Origin: Sulfurimonas sp.
GTDB lineage: Bacteria; Campylobacterota; Campylobacteria; Campylobacterales; Sulfurimonadaceae
DNA length: 8,789 bases
Assembly: GCA_021107375.1 (NCBI GenBank)
Contig: JAIOSY010000315.1
Coordinates: forward strand, 1 to 8,789
Direction of reading: 5' to 3'
The notes under the pieces are model-generated. The model saw only the letters and a program-made list of their open reading frames with translations, was not told the origin of the DNA and did not search any database. How positions within the stretch are numbered: the first letter of the stretch is position 1; the number at the start of each line of letters is the position of its first letter. Shown piece by piece: positions 1-6,681 of the stretch. Made by a program: the position numbers and the translations under genes.

Positions 1-211
1 TATCTTCATCACGAAGTCTAGTTGGTTGATAAACATCAATCTCATTCGCACATGCCAAAGTTTTTACAACAGGAGGCGTCATAAGCTTTTTTCTACCAAC
101 TGGTTTATCTGGTTGAGTATAAACTGCTACCACTTCTATACCACTTGTATCAATTAAAGTTTTTAGAATAGCTTCTGCATAATCAGGCGTTCCCATAAAG
201 ATTATTTTCAT
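1..211 (-). CDS. fmt: Methionyl-tRNA formyltransferase, N-terminal part (runs off the window)
   Basis: Only the first 70 codons are present; the rest lies beyond the left edge. The enzyme transfers a formyl group from 10-formyltetrahydrofolate to Met-tRNA(fMet) in the cytoplasm, preparing the initiator tRNA. My translation starts MKIIFMGTPDYAEAIL, matching the family N-terminus (beta strand plus the G-T-P motif), followed by AVYTQPDKPVGRKKLMTPP near residues 29-47, the conserved Q-P-D-K-P-x-G-R-x-K-K stretch of the formyl-folate domain. The ATG at 209-211 overlaps the proB TGA (208-210) as ATGA, and an AAGG Shine-Dalgarno lies about 7 nt upstream inside the end of proB, so translation is probably coupled to proB. 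It reads as the last visible gene of the obg-proB-fmt group. The family call is secure; completeness of the gene cannot be judged. Confidence 0.95.
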   Translation of the reverse strand, partial: MKIIFMGTPDYAEAILKTLIDTSGIEVVAVYTQPDKPVGRKKLMTPPVVKTLACANEIDVYQPTRLRDED

Positions 212-972
212 TTTACTACCTTAAAGTGTGTTCCACCTTTATGTTGCCCATCAATCATAAAACGTTTAACATCATTCAAATCAAAGCCACTAGCTAAAAA
301 CATATCAATCCCACATGCCAATAGATAATCAGCAGCTTTAAGTTTTGTAACTATTCCACCTGTTGCAAAAACGTTATTTGGATTTACATCTTTTTCAAGT
401 TCAGCATGTGGAATGGAATTTACACCTTTTAACACCTTGGCATGTGGGTTTGTTCTTGGATCATGGTCATAATAAGCATCAATATCTGAAAGAATAACTA
501 ATGTATCTGAATCTGTATGTTTAGCGATATAAGCTGATAGCTGGTCATTATCACCAAGTTCAAGTTCATCAGTTGCAGTCGCATCATTTTCATTTACTAT
601 AGGGATAACACCATTTTCTAAAAGTGTATCTATCGTATTTTTAACTCTTTTAATATCATCAGGTTTATTAAGATTTGCAGCAGTTACTAAAACTTGGGCA
701 ACAACTACATTATATTTTAAAAATTTTCTAGCATATTTATTCATAAGAACAGGTTGCCCAATAGCAGCTAAAGCTTGTTTATTTTTAATAACTCTTCTAT
801 CAATTTTTATTCTTGTATATCCACCAGCAACTGCACCTGAAGATACCAAGATAACTTCATGAGTTTTTTTAAGCTCTGCTAAAAAATCAACTAAAGCCTG
901 CATTCTCTCTAATGCAATCTTACCATCTTGTGTTAAAACAGCTGAGCCAACTTTAACTACAACTCTCTTCAT
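208..972 (-). CDS. proB: Glutamate 5-kinase, short form without PUA domain
   Basis: Phosphorylates L-glutamate to gamma-glutamyl phosphate with ATP, the first step of proline synthesis; cytoplasmic. The 254 residues are one amino-acid-kinase domain. Visible motifs are VVKVGSAVLT with Lys7 at the N-terminus, SSGAVAGG (44-51), PIVNEND (124-130), GDNDQLSA (140-147) for substrate binding, SDIDAYYDHDPR (162-173) for nucleotide binding, and ATGGIVTKLKAA (203-214). The C-terminus ends at a GTHF element where longer homologues such as the 367-residue E. coli enzyme continue into a PUA domain. The PUA-less form is known in several lineages, and this ORF shows no sign of truncation. The ATG lies 2 nt after the obg TAG with no good Shine-Dalgarno, suggesting coupling to obg. 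proA is not in the window. Proline feedback control is known for the family but cannot be read from sequence alone. Confidence 0.95.
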   Translation of the reverse strand: MKRVVVKVGSAVLTQDGKIALERMQALVDFLAELKKTHEVILVSSGAVAGGYTRIKIDRRVIKNKQALAAIGQPVLMNKYARKFLKYNVVVAQVLVTAANLNKPDDIKRVKNTIDTLLENGVIPIVNENDATATDELELGDNDQLSAYIAKHTDSDTLVILSDIDAYYDHDPRTNPHAKVLKGVNSIPHAELEKDVNPNNVFATGGIVTKLKAADYLLACGIDMFLASGFDLNDVKRFMIDGQHKGGTHFKVVK

Positions 973-974
973 TA

Positions 975-2075
975 CTATATTCTATCTGATTGAACTAGAT
1001 TAAATAGTGAATATTTTAATGCTTCTATATTTTTAGATGTTGCTGATGATATTGGAGCAACAAGATATGGTTGAGTTCTATCATACCCTAAAGTTTCATC
1101 TGCTGAGTCTTGTACAAAAAATGGCATCTGATTATCAAAGTTAAACTCATTTGTTTTTGATGCTTCAAGCCCAAGTAATTCTAAAAACCCAGAAACAAGT
1201 TCATTTATCTCATTTGGTGGAACAATATCTACTCTAGTTAGAGCGATAGCATATTTACTCTCACCTAATTTTTCAGAAAAAGAAGCTATCTCATCTTTAA
1301 GAACTTCTATCTGCTCTTTTAACTCTCTATATGAAGCTAAATCTACCATATATAAAAGAGTCTTTGTTCTCTCGATATGTCTTAAAAACTGAATTCCAAG
1401 ACCTTTACCCTCATGAGCTCCACCAATAATTCCAGGAATATCAGCCATAACAAATGATTCAAATTCACCAATATTTACTTGTCCAAGTTTTGGAGTAAGT
1501 GTTGTAAACTCATAGTTTGCAATCTCTGGACGAGCATTTGAAACTGTTGAGATTAAAGTTGATTTTCCAACATTTGGAAATCCAACTAAACCAACATCAG
1601 CGATTAGTTTTAAATCTAGTTTTATTGAGCGAGTTTCACCCTTTTCACCAGGTTGTGCATATGTTGGTCTTTGGTTTGTTGAAGATTTAAAGTGAGTATT
1701 TCCAAGTCCACCTTTTCCACCCGTGATAAATTTAGCCTCTTGCCCATGAGTTAACATATCAAAAAGAATCTCACCATTATCACTATCAATAATTTGTGTC
1801 CCAGGTGGAACAATAATAATTTTTTTAGCCCCTGACTTTCCAGTACAATTTGAGCCTTCACCCTGAGCACCACCATCTGCTTTTATATGCATTCTTCTTT
1901 GAAAATGAGATAGAGTGTGAGTGTTGTTATCACACTTAAACCAGATGTCACCACCTTTTCCACCATCACCACCATTTGGTCCACCATTTAGTACAAATTT
2001 CTCACGACGAAATGCTACACACCCTTGTCCACCTTTTCCTGATGAAACTGTTAATTCGACACTGTCTGTAAACAT
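975..2075 (-). CDS. obg: Obg-family GTPase (ribosome-associated)
   Basis: A GTPase that binds the large ribosomal subunit and links its maturation to growth and stringent control (family knowledge). The N-terminal Obg domain (about 1-157) is glycine-rich, with SSGKGGQGCVAFRREKF, GGPNGGDGGKGG and GGKGGLGNTHF. The G domain follows: P-loop GFPNVGKS (165-172), switch I NYEFTTLTP (187-195), DIPGIIGGAHEGKGLG (212-227), a G4 motif reading TRVD (280-283) rather than the usual N/TKxD, and G5 as SSATS (343-347). About 60 residues separate G4 from G5, roughly twice the E. coli spacing, and include the acidic/aromatic stretch around 311-338. At 366 residues it has no acidic C-terminal tail. The start is supported by AAGGA (2082-2086) 6 nt upstream. 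It stands downstream of rplU-rpmA, the usual bacterial neighbourhood, and is followed 2 nt later by proB. Confidence 0.96.
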   Translation of the reverse strand: MFTDSVELTVSSGKGGQGCVAFRREKFVLNGGPNGGDGGKGGDIWFKCDNNTHTLSHFQRRMHIKADGGAQGEGSNCTGKSGAKKIIIVPPGTQIIDSDNGEILFDMLTHGQEAKFITGGKGGLGNTHFKSSTNQRPTYAQPGEKGETRSIKLDLKLIADVGLVGFPNVGKSTLISTVSNARPEIANYEFTTLTPKLGQVNIGEFESFVMADIPGIIGGAHEGKGLGIQFLRHIERTKTLLYMVDLASYRELKEQIEVLKDEIASFSEKLGESKYAIALTRVDIVPPNEINELVSGFLELLGLEASKTNEFNFDNQMPFFVQDSADETLGYDRTQPYLVAPISSATSKNIEALKYSLFNLVQSDRI

Positions 2076-2117
2076 TGTTAGTCCTTTTTATGTTTGAAAA
2101 TCTTTATTAAATTGTGT

Positions 2118-2123
2118 TTTATA
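2118..2123 (-). promoter_or_regulatory. Possible -10 box (TATAAA) for obg-proB-fmt
   Basis: The minus strand reads GAGTATAAAACAC about 43 nt before the obg ATG, after the paired repeats in the spacer. TATAAA is one base from the consensus. No -35 is evident, which is normal for Campylobacterota sigma-70 promoters. In such AT-rich DNA a chance match is quite possible. If real, it would give obg transcription independent of rplU-rpmA. Confidence 0.4.
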
Positions 2124-2158
2124 CTCTTAAAAACTTGTTTTTATAGCTTTAGGGGGTT

Positions 2159-2180
2159 GTAGGGACAGAAATGTCCCTGC
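2159..2180. repeat. REP-like inverted repeat: GTAG plus AGGGACA/TGTCCCT hairpin
   Basis: AGGGACA (2161-2167) and TGTCCCT (2172-2178) are a perfect 7-bp inverted repeat around a GAAA loop. The stem extends to 9 bp with a G-C pair (2159/2180) and one T-G pair. On the plus strand GTAG (2159-2162) begins the structure, and a GGGGG run lies just upstream (2152-2156). A GTAG tetranucleotide at the foot of a short GC-rich hairpin is the hallmark of REP elements mobilised by RAYT transposases, so this may be a dispersed repeat unit. No transposase gene is nearby and copy number in the genome cannot be seen here. On the minus-strand transcript it could also act as an RNA hairpin between rpmA and obg; there is no T-run after it. 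Confidence 0.6.
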
Positions 2181-2209
2181 CAAAATATTGGGCTTAGCTC
2201 AATATTTTG
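2181..2209. repeat. 10-bp perfect inverted repeat downstream of rpmA
   Basis: CAAAATATTG (2181-2190) and CAATATTTTG (2200-2209) are perfect inverted copies around a 9-nt centre. On the plus strand the stem can grow to 13 bp with one G-T pair and a TTA loop. On the minus strand that G-T becomes an A-C mismatch, so the structure is slightly better on the plus strand. It begins 17 nt after the rpmA stop and directly abuts the REP-like hairpin. It could reduce or process read-through from the ribosomal genes into obg, but no T-tract follows it on the minus strand, so a standard intrinsic terminator is not supported. Confidence 0.6.
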
Positions 2210-2226
2210 CGATAGAATTATGTTAT

Positions 2227-2484
2227 TTATGCAGCAGGTATTACTGATACTTGTTGACGCTTTTTGTCTTTTCTCTCTAACGAAACTGTACCTTTAACAA
2301 GTGCAAAAATTGTGTGGTCTTTTCCCATTCCAACATTATTACCTGGATGAACTTCAGTTCCTCTTTGACGAATGATGATGTTACCAGCGATAACAGCTTC
2401 TCCACCATATTTCTTTACACCAAGTCTTCTACCAGCCGAGTCACGATTATTCTGTGTACTACCCTGTCCTTTCTTATGTGCCAT
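2227..2484 (-). CDS. rpmA: 50S ribosomal protein L27
   Basis: A large-subunit protein whose N-terminal tail reaches toward the peptidyl-transferase centre. The 85-residue product begins [20 protein letters not shown], with the basic, glycine-rich N-terminus and the N-RDS-GRRLGVK-YGGE signature of the family. [20 protein letters not shown] follows around residues 38-56. The length is standard. Ala-His-Lys-Lys directly follows the initiator Met, so there is no cleavable N-terminal extension of the kind found in Firmicutes. The start is fixed by AAGGAG (2491-2496), which also contains the last two bases of the rplU stop codon. It is co-transcribed with rplU, 10 nt downstream of it. Nothing unusual in the protein. 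Confidence 0.98.
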   Translation of the reverse strand: MAHKKGQGSTQNNRDSAGRRLGVKKYGGEAVIAGNIIIRQRGTEVHPGNNVGMGKDHTIFALVKGTVSLERKDKKRQQVSVIPAA

Positions 2485-2490
2485 CTAATG

Positions 2491-2497
2491 CTCCTTA
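2491..2497 (-). promoter_or_regulatory. rpmA ribosome binding site fused to the rplU stop codon
   Basis: On the minus strand TAAGGAG combines the rplU TAA (2495-2497) with a strong AAGGAG Shine-Dalgarno (2491-2496), 6 nt from the rpmA ATG. Ribosomes terminating on rplU would sit over the rpmA initiation site, which would favour similar production of L21 and L27. Confidence 0.85.
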
Positions 2498-2803
2498 TGC
2501 AGCTATACTCGTGATACGAACACGAGTGAAGTCTCTTCTGAAACCTCTTTTAACTTTACTGTCTTTACGACGACGCTTTTTGAAAATAACAACTTTTCTA
2601 TCACGACCTTCGTTGATAACTTCAGCAGTTACTTTAGCACCTTCTACAAAAGGTGTTCCCATTTTAAGTTCACCAGCATTTACTGCTAGAACTTCCGTAA
2701 TTTCGATAGAAGCTTTTGGCTCAAGAGACATTTTGTCTAATAAAAGGATATCACCTTCTTGAACTTTATACTGCTTACCACCGTTTTTGATAATTGCGTA
2801 CAT
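2495..2803 (-). CDS. rplU: 50S ribosomal protein L21
   Basis: A 23S rRNA-binding protein of the large subunit. The 102 residues are the normal family length. It starts [18 protein letters not shown], the conserved L21 N-terminus, with the basic segment [19 protein letters not shown] around 71-89 and RVRITSI near the end. The ATG (2801-2803) is preceded by AAGGA (2811-2815) at 7-nt spacing, and a TATAAT promoter lies about 37 nt before the start, giving a short leader. It is the first gene of rplU-rpmA and perhaps, by read-through, of obg-proB-fmt. The efflux pump gene ends 80 nt upstream on the same strand. G+C in a hand-counted 60-base stretch (2521-2580) is 40%, clearly higher than in the efflux genes. 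Confidence 0.98.
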   Translation of the reverse strand: MYAIIKNGGKQYKVQEGDILLLDKMSLEPKASIEITEVLAVNAGELKMGTPFVEGAKVTAEVINEGRDRKVVIFKKRRRKDSKVKRGFRRDFTRVRITSIAA

Positions 2804-2826
2804 ATATATTTCCTTATAATTCTACT

Positions 2827-2852
2827 AAAAAAGTTCGCAATTATACCGAACT
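2827..2852 (-). terminator. Weak hairpin with T-tail after the RND pump gene, overlapping the rplU promoter
   Basis: On the minus strand AGTTCG (2847-2852) pairs with CGAACT (2832-2837) around a 9-nt loop and runs straight into five further T (2827-2831). The form is that of an intrinsic terminator for the efflux operon, starting 32 nt after its stop codon, but the 6-bp stem with only three G-C pairs is weak. The loop contains the TATAAT of the rplU promoter. The same dyad could equally be a protein-binding site across that promoter. Confidence 0.45.
2840..2845 (-). promoter_or_regulatory. -10 box (TATAAT) of the rplU-rpmA promoter
   Basis: A perfect TATAAT in the minus-strand context TTCGGTATAATTGCG, 36 nt before the rplU ATG, predicts transcription starting near 2832-2834 and a leader of about 30 nt. 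At the expected -35 distance there is only AT-rich sequence with no TTGACA, as usual in Campylobacterota. It is flanked symmetrically by AGTTCG/CGAACT. Confidence 0.75.
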
Positions 2853-2883
2853 AAGCTTTAAGTTTTGTTTAATTATATATTTA

Positions 2884-5800
2884 TTATATTTTCTTTACTT
2901 CATAATACTTTCTAAGCCATCTATCTATAGGACTTATCAATTTATAAATAACAGGAACAACTAATAGTGTTAAAACCATAGAACTCAAAAGTCCACCTAT
3001 AATTGCTATAGACATAGGTGCCTTTGTTTCACTTCCCAAACCATCACCAATCGCTAAAGGCAACATAGCAAATACCATAGCGATAGTTGTCATTAAAATT
3101 GGTCTAAGTCTTTTCTCACCTGCTTCTATAAGTGCTTCATCTACTTTTTTACCTTTATCCATTGCATTATTTGCAAAATCTACTAAAAGTACGGCATTTT
3201 TCCCAACCATTCCCATTAATAACATAAAGCCAATCATTACAAATAAACTAAATTGTAAATTAGCTAAATACAGAGATAGCATTACACCTATAATACTTAA
3301 AGGTAATGCCACCATTATAATTATTGGCTGAATTAAGGATTCATATAAAATAGCTAAAATTATGAACATTAAAATAACAGATAAACCTATAGCAACACCA
3401 AAAGCATTTGCTGTTTTTTCCATCTCCTCTGCAAATCCTGTAAATCTATATGTCACTCCCTCAGGTAATAACTTATCAATATTTTCTCTCGTATAAGCAA
3501 CAGCACCACCCAAATCAAGTCCAAACAAGTCAGAAAAGATTGTTATCTGTCTTTGTCTATCAAAGTGATTTATAGATGCCATAGCTTTACTTGGTGTCAA
3601 GGTAACCAATCCATCAAGATAAATCATCTCTCCATTATTTGCACGAAGTTGAATCTTCTTAATATCTGCTATTGATATTCTATTTTTATCATTAAATCTT
3701 AGTGTAATATTATATTGTTTACCATATTCTTCAAAATAAGAGATCTCCATATCACTTGAAAATGCAATAGATATTGCTCCTGCAATTTTTGAAGCACTTA
3801 TTCCATATTTATTTGCATTTTCTCTAAGTATATTTATATCTATTTGAGGTTTCATATCATCAAGATTTGTATCTATATCAACAAAACCATCTTTTTTTGA
3901 CATGTAATGAATTAAATTATTTTTAGCCATCTCTAAATCTTCAAATGAATCAGATTTTAAAACTATCTGATAAGGAACAGAAACACCAGTACCTTTTATG
4001 TTTGGAATACCTGCAGCAGTTATAAACATATTTTCTTGAAAAGGCTTTAACTTATCTCTAAAATTTTGAATAAGTTCTTCTTGGTTTAATTTTCTTTCAT
4101 CTTTTTCTATTAGTTTTACATAAAGAAGTGCCTTATGTTTTTCCTGTGCTGTGTTATAGCCAATACTTAAAGTTGTATATACTACATTTACATCTGCACG
4201 AACTACTTTTTCAACTGCTTTAGATTGCCTAATCATCTCATCTAAAGAGATTGAAGAATCTGCCTTTATTTTTATCTCAAACTCTGACTTATCCTCTTTT
4301 GGTATAAAATCCATCCCAATCTTAGGAAACAGACTAAGAGAAAAGAAGAAAATTATAAGCACTGATATTAAAGTTATAACTTTAAATCTAAGAACAAGCT
4401 TTAAAATTTTCTCATAAACTTTTTCTATTGATACAAATATAAATTCTGTTAAATCATAGAACTTACTCTCACTCTTATTTAAAACTCTTGCACTTAAACT
4501 TGGGATAAAACTAAGAGCAATTGTATAAGAGATAATAATTGCAAATGATACAGTCATAGCAAATGATTCAAAGAACTTTCCAACTATTCCACTCATCATT
4601 GAAACTGGAATAAAAACAGCCAAAAGCATAGCTGAGATTGCTAAGATGGTAAAAGCCATCTCTTTTGTCCCTTCAACTGCTGCTTGGAGTTTATCCATCC
4701 CCTCTTCCATCTTCTTGTATATATTTTCAATCACAACAATAGCATCATCAATAATAATACCAATAGCCAAAGTAAGTCCAATTAAAGTCATCTTGTTTAA
4801 ATCAAAACCCATATAATCCATAAGAGCAAAAGTACCCATAATAGAGGTTGGAATTGATAAAGCAGAGACTAAAGTTATAGTCATATTTCTTAAAAAAACA
4901 AAAACAATAATAGCAGCTAAAATAGCACCATAAACTAAATCAAACTCAACATCTTTTAATGAGTTAATAATAAAAGGGGAAGTATCATTTAAAATCTTTA
5001 CCTCATACTTATCTTGAGCAAGTGCTTGAAGCTGTGGAACCACTTTTTTTACAAGTTCTACTATCTCTATAGTATTTGTACCTGAAATTTTTTGAACCTC
5101 CAACATTACACCCTCAACTCCATTATATGAAGCATAACTCTTTGCATCACTTAAAGTATCTTTTACCTGTGCAATATCTTTTAATTTTATATTATCTCTT
5201 ATTTTTATATTTTCCAACTCTTTTATACTTAGAGCATCTGATTTTGTTTTGAGTATAAACTCTTGTGTTTTAGCTATTAATTTACCACCACCTATTTTTA
5301 TATTTTCATTTTTTATTATCTCATTTAGTTCAACAATTGTTATCCCAAACTTATTTAAAAGTCTTGGATCTGGAAATATTTTTATCTCTCTATCTTTATA
5401 ACCAATTATATTTACACCACCAACTCCATTTATCTTTTGAAGTTTTGGTTTTGCTTTTTCATCTGCAAACAACATTAAATTTTGAAGTGTGTCATTCTTA
5501 GCTGTTAAAAAAACATTTATAATAGAAGCACCACCAATATCAAGCTTACTTACAAGTGGAGTTTTTGCATCATTTGGAAGAATTACAGCTGAAACTTTAT
5601 CCCTTACATCATTTGTAGCTTCACTAATCTCTCTCTCTAAAAAGAATGTCACCATTACAACACTCATACCCTCACTACTTGTTGATGTGATAGAGTCTAT
5701 CCCACCAATTGAGGATACTGCTTCTTCAATCTTATCTGTTACCTGAGACTCCATTGTATTAGCTTCAGCACCAGGATAAACTGTTTTGATAGTTACAATA

Positions 5801-5922
5801 GGAAAATCAACATTAGGATAAAGTGCCGATGGCATAGATTTGTAACTCATAAAACCAAATACAACTAATGTAAGTACATACATTAAAGTTGTGATTGGTT
5901 TTTTTATAGCAAACTTATACAT
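2884..5922 (-). CDS. RND multidrug efflux transporter, inner-membrane pump (AcrB/HAE1-type)
   Basis: A proton-driven homotrimeric pump that would pass substrates to the adaptor and outer-membrane channel encoded just upstream. The 1012 residues show the RND plan: TM1 (about 10-28), a first periplasmic loop (about 30-325), TM2-TM6 (about 326-476), TM7 (about 514-533), a second periplasmic loop (to about 837), and TM8-TM12 (838-995). TM4 carries the Asp pair, LAIGIIIDDAIVVIENIY with D392-D393, and TM10 has Lys908 in GMVGKNAVLLVDFAN, the proton-relay residues of hydrophobe/amphiphile exporters. YPGAEANTMESQVTDKIEEA (49-68) and RLRPILMTTIAM (938-949) are further signatures. Heavy-metal (CusA-type) specificity is not suggested, because the TM4 acidic pair fits the drug-efflux group; the substrate is unknown. 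The start follows the adaptor stop by 6 nt without a clear Shine-Dalgarno, implying coupling. The reading frame is intact. Confidence 0.93.
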   Translation of the reverse strand: MYKFAIKKPITTLMYVLTLVVFGFMSYKSMPSALYPNVDFPIVTIKTVYPGAEANTMESQVTDKIEEAVSSIGGIDSITSTSSEGMSVVMVTFFLEREISEATNDVRDKVSAVILPNDAKTPLVSKLDIGGASIINVFLTAKNDTLQNLMLFADEKAKPKLQKINGVGGVNIIGYKDREIKIFPDPRLLNKFGITIVELNEIIKNENIKIGGGKLIAKTQEFILKTKSDALSIKELENIKIRDNIKLKDIAQVKDTLSDAKSYASYNGVEGVMLEVQKISGTNTIEIVELVKKVVPQLQALAQDKYEVKILNDTSPFIINSLKDVEFDLVYGAILAAIIVFVFLRNMTITLVSALSIPTSIMGTFALMDYMGFDLNKMTLIGLTLAIGIIIDDAIVVIENIYKKMEEGMDKLQAAVEGTKEMAFTILAISAMLLAVFIPVSMMSGIVGKFFESFAMTVSFAIIISYTIALSFIPSLSARVLNKSESKFYDLTEFIFVSIEKVYEKILKLVLRFKVITLISVLIIFFFSLSLFPKIGMDFIPKEDKSEFEIKIKADSSISLDEMIRQSKAVEKVVRADVNVVYTTLSIGYNTAQEKHKALLYVKLIEKDERKLNQEELIQNFRDKLKPFQENMFITAAGIPNIKGTGVSVPYQIVLKSDSFEDLEMAKNNLIHYMSKKDGFVDIDTNLDDMKPQIDINILRENANKYGISASKIAGAISIAFSSDMEISYFEEYGKQYNITLRFNDKNRISIADIKKIQLRANNGEMIYLDGLVTLTPSKAMASINHFDRQRQITIFSDLFGLDLGGAVAYTRENIDKLLPEGVTYRFTGFAEEMEKTANAFGVAIGLSVILMFIILAILYESLIQPIIIMVALPLSIIGVMLSLYLANLQFSLFVMIGFMLLMGMVGKNAVLLVDFANNAMDKGKKVDEALIEAGEKRLRPILMTTIAMVFAMLPLAIGDGLGSETKAPMSIAIIGGLLSSMVLTLLVVPVIYKLISPIDRWLRKYYEVKKI

Positions 5923-5928
5923 ACTTTA

Positions 5929-6681
5929 CTACTTTTTATCAGGTACTGTTATATACCCATCACCAAAAAGTCCAACTACAAACTGATTTACTTCCACTTC
6001 GGCTTTTATTTTTCTATTATCTAAGTTGGCATGTGGATATACTTTTGAAATTTCACCCTCATAACTATTTTTATCTCCATTTACAATATATTTTACACTA
6101 TCTCCAACTTTTACACTCTGCCAATATTTTTGATCAAACTCTAAAACTAATTTTTTCTTTTTTTGACTTTGAATTTTAAATACTGTTGTAAGCATCATAG
6201 AACTTACAACATCACCAACTTCAACAGATTTTTCAAAAATAACACCATCAAAAGGGGCATAAATTGAAGTTTTGTCCAGAAGTGATTGCTGATAAGCCAA
6301 ATTTGCTTTTGCAGAGGTAACTGCAACTTTAGCTTTTTCATAAACTAATAAATAATTATCAAATTTTGCTTCGTCAATTAAATCTTTTATTAATAATTGT
6401 CTATCGTAATCTTTTTTAGCAAATTTCAAAGTTACTTTCGTATTTTCAAGAGATGCCTTAGCTATTTTTAGAGATGCTTTAAAATCATCATTTTGTAACT
6501 CAACTAATTTATCCCCTTTTTTTACAACACTTGATACATCTACATATATTTTTTCAACAATTCCACCTGCATAAAAAGACAAATTTGCACTCTGATTAGC
6601 CTCAATATTAAAAGTTGCATATATCTCTGTTGCACTCAAATTAAAAACTAAAACCATTAATCCTAAAATTATTCTTCTCAT
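5929..6681 (-). CDS. Short RND periplasmic adaptor (membrane fusion protein)
   Basis: Bridges the inner-membrane pump and the outer-membrane channel in the periplasm. Residues 1 to about 18 form a hydrophobic signal sequence (MRRIILGLMVLVFNLSA) without a lipobox Cys, so it is probably a soluble or N-anchored protein rather than a lipoprotein. Lipoyl half-motifs are GGIVEKIYVDVSSVVKKGDK (39-58) and YAPFDGVIFEKSVEVGDVV (141-159). Between them a charged alpha-hairpin runs about 64-137, turning near LIDEAKFD (101-108). A beta-barrel-like segment follows (about 175-250). It stops at 250 residues right after the barrel, whereas AcrA or MexA (roughly 380-400) continue into a membrane-proximal domain. 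The start overlaps the channel-gene TGA as ATGA and has GAGGAG (6690-6695) 8 nt upstream. The family is clear from motifs and context. Confidence 0.88.
   Translation of the reverse strand: MRRIILGLMVLVFNLSATEIYATFNIEANQSANLSFYAGGIVEKIYVDVSSVVKKGDKLVELQNDDFKASLKIAKASLENTKVTLKFAKKDYDRQLLIKDLIDEAKFDNYLLVYEKAKVAVTSAKANLAYQQSLLDKTSIYAPFDGVIFEKSVEVGDVVSSMMLTTVFKIQSQKKKKLVLEFDQKYWQSVKVGDSVKYIVNGDKNSYEGEISKVYPHANLDNRKIKAEVEVNQFVVGLFGDGYITVPDKK

Noticed and set aside
2129..2142. AAAAAC/GTTTTT inverted repeat upstream of obg
   Set aside because: The 2-nt loop cannot form a stable hairpin, and A/T-rich dyads like this are expected by chance in the spacer.
2181..2209. Calling the AT-rich palindrome an intrinsic terminator of rplU-rpmA
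   Set aside because: The stem is mostly A-T and is followed on the minus strand by GCAGGGAC, not a T-run, so it was kept only as a repeat.
2314..2514. Plus-strand open frame of 66 codons over rpmA
   Set aside because: It is antisense to the well-conserved L27 gene, has no Shine-Dalgarno or family resemblance, and its residues are what antisense reading of rpmA would give.
2454..2762. Plus-strand open frame of 102 codons over rplU and the start of rpmA
   Set aside because: It is antisense to L21/L27, low-complexity in Ser/Leu/Arg, has no recognisable domain, and overlaps a second spurious frame.
5489..5746. Plus-strand open frame of 85 codons inside the RND pump gene
   Set aside because: It lies wholly antisense to a conserved periplasmic-loop region of the pump, with no independent support.
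2884..5922. CusA-type heavy-metal RND pump
   Set aside because: The TM4 Asp-Asp pair and TM10 Lys fit the hydrophobe/amphiphile group, and no metal-binding Met/His-rich stretch is evident in the adaptor or any neighbour.
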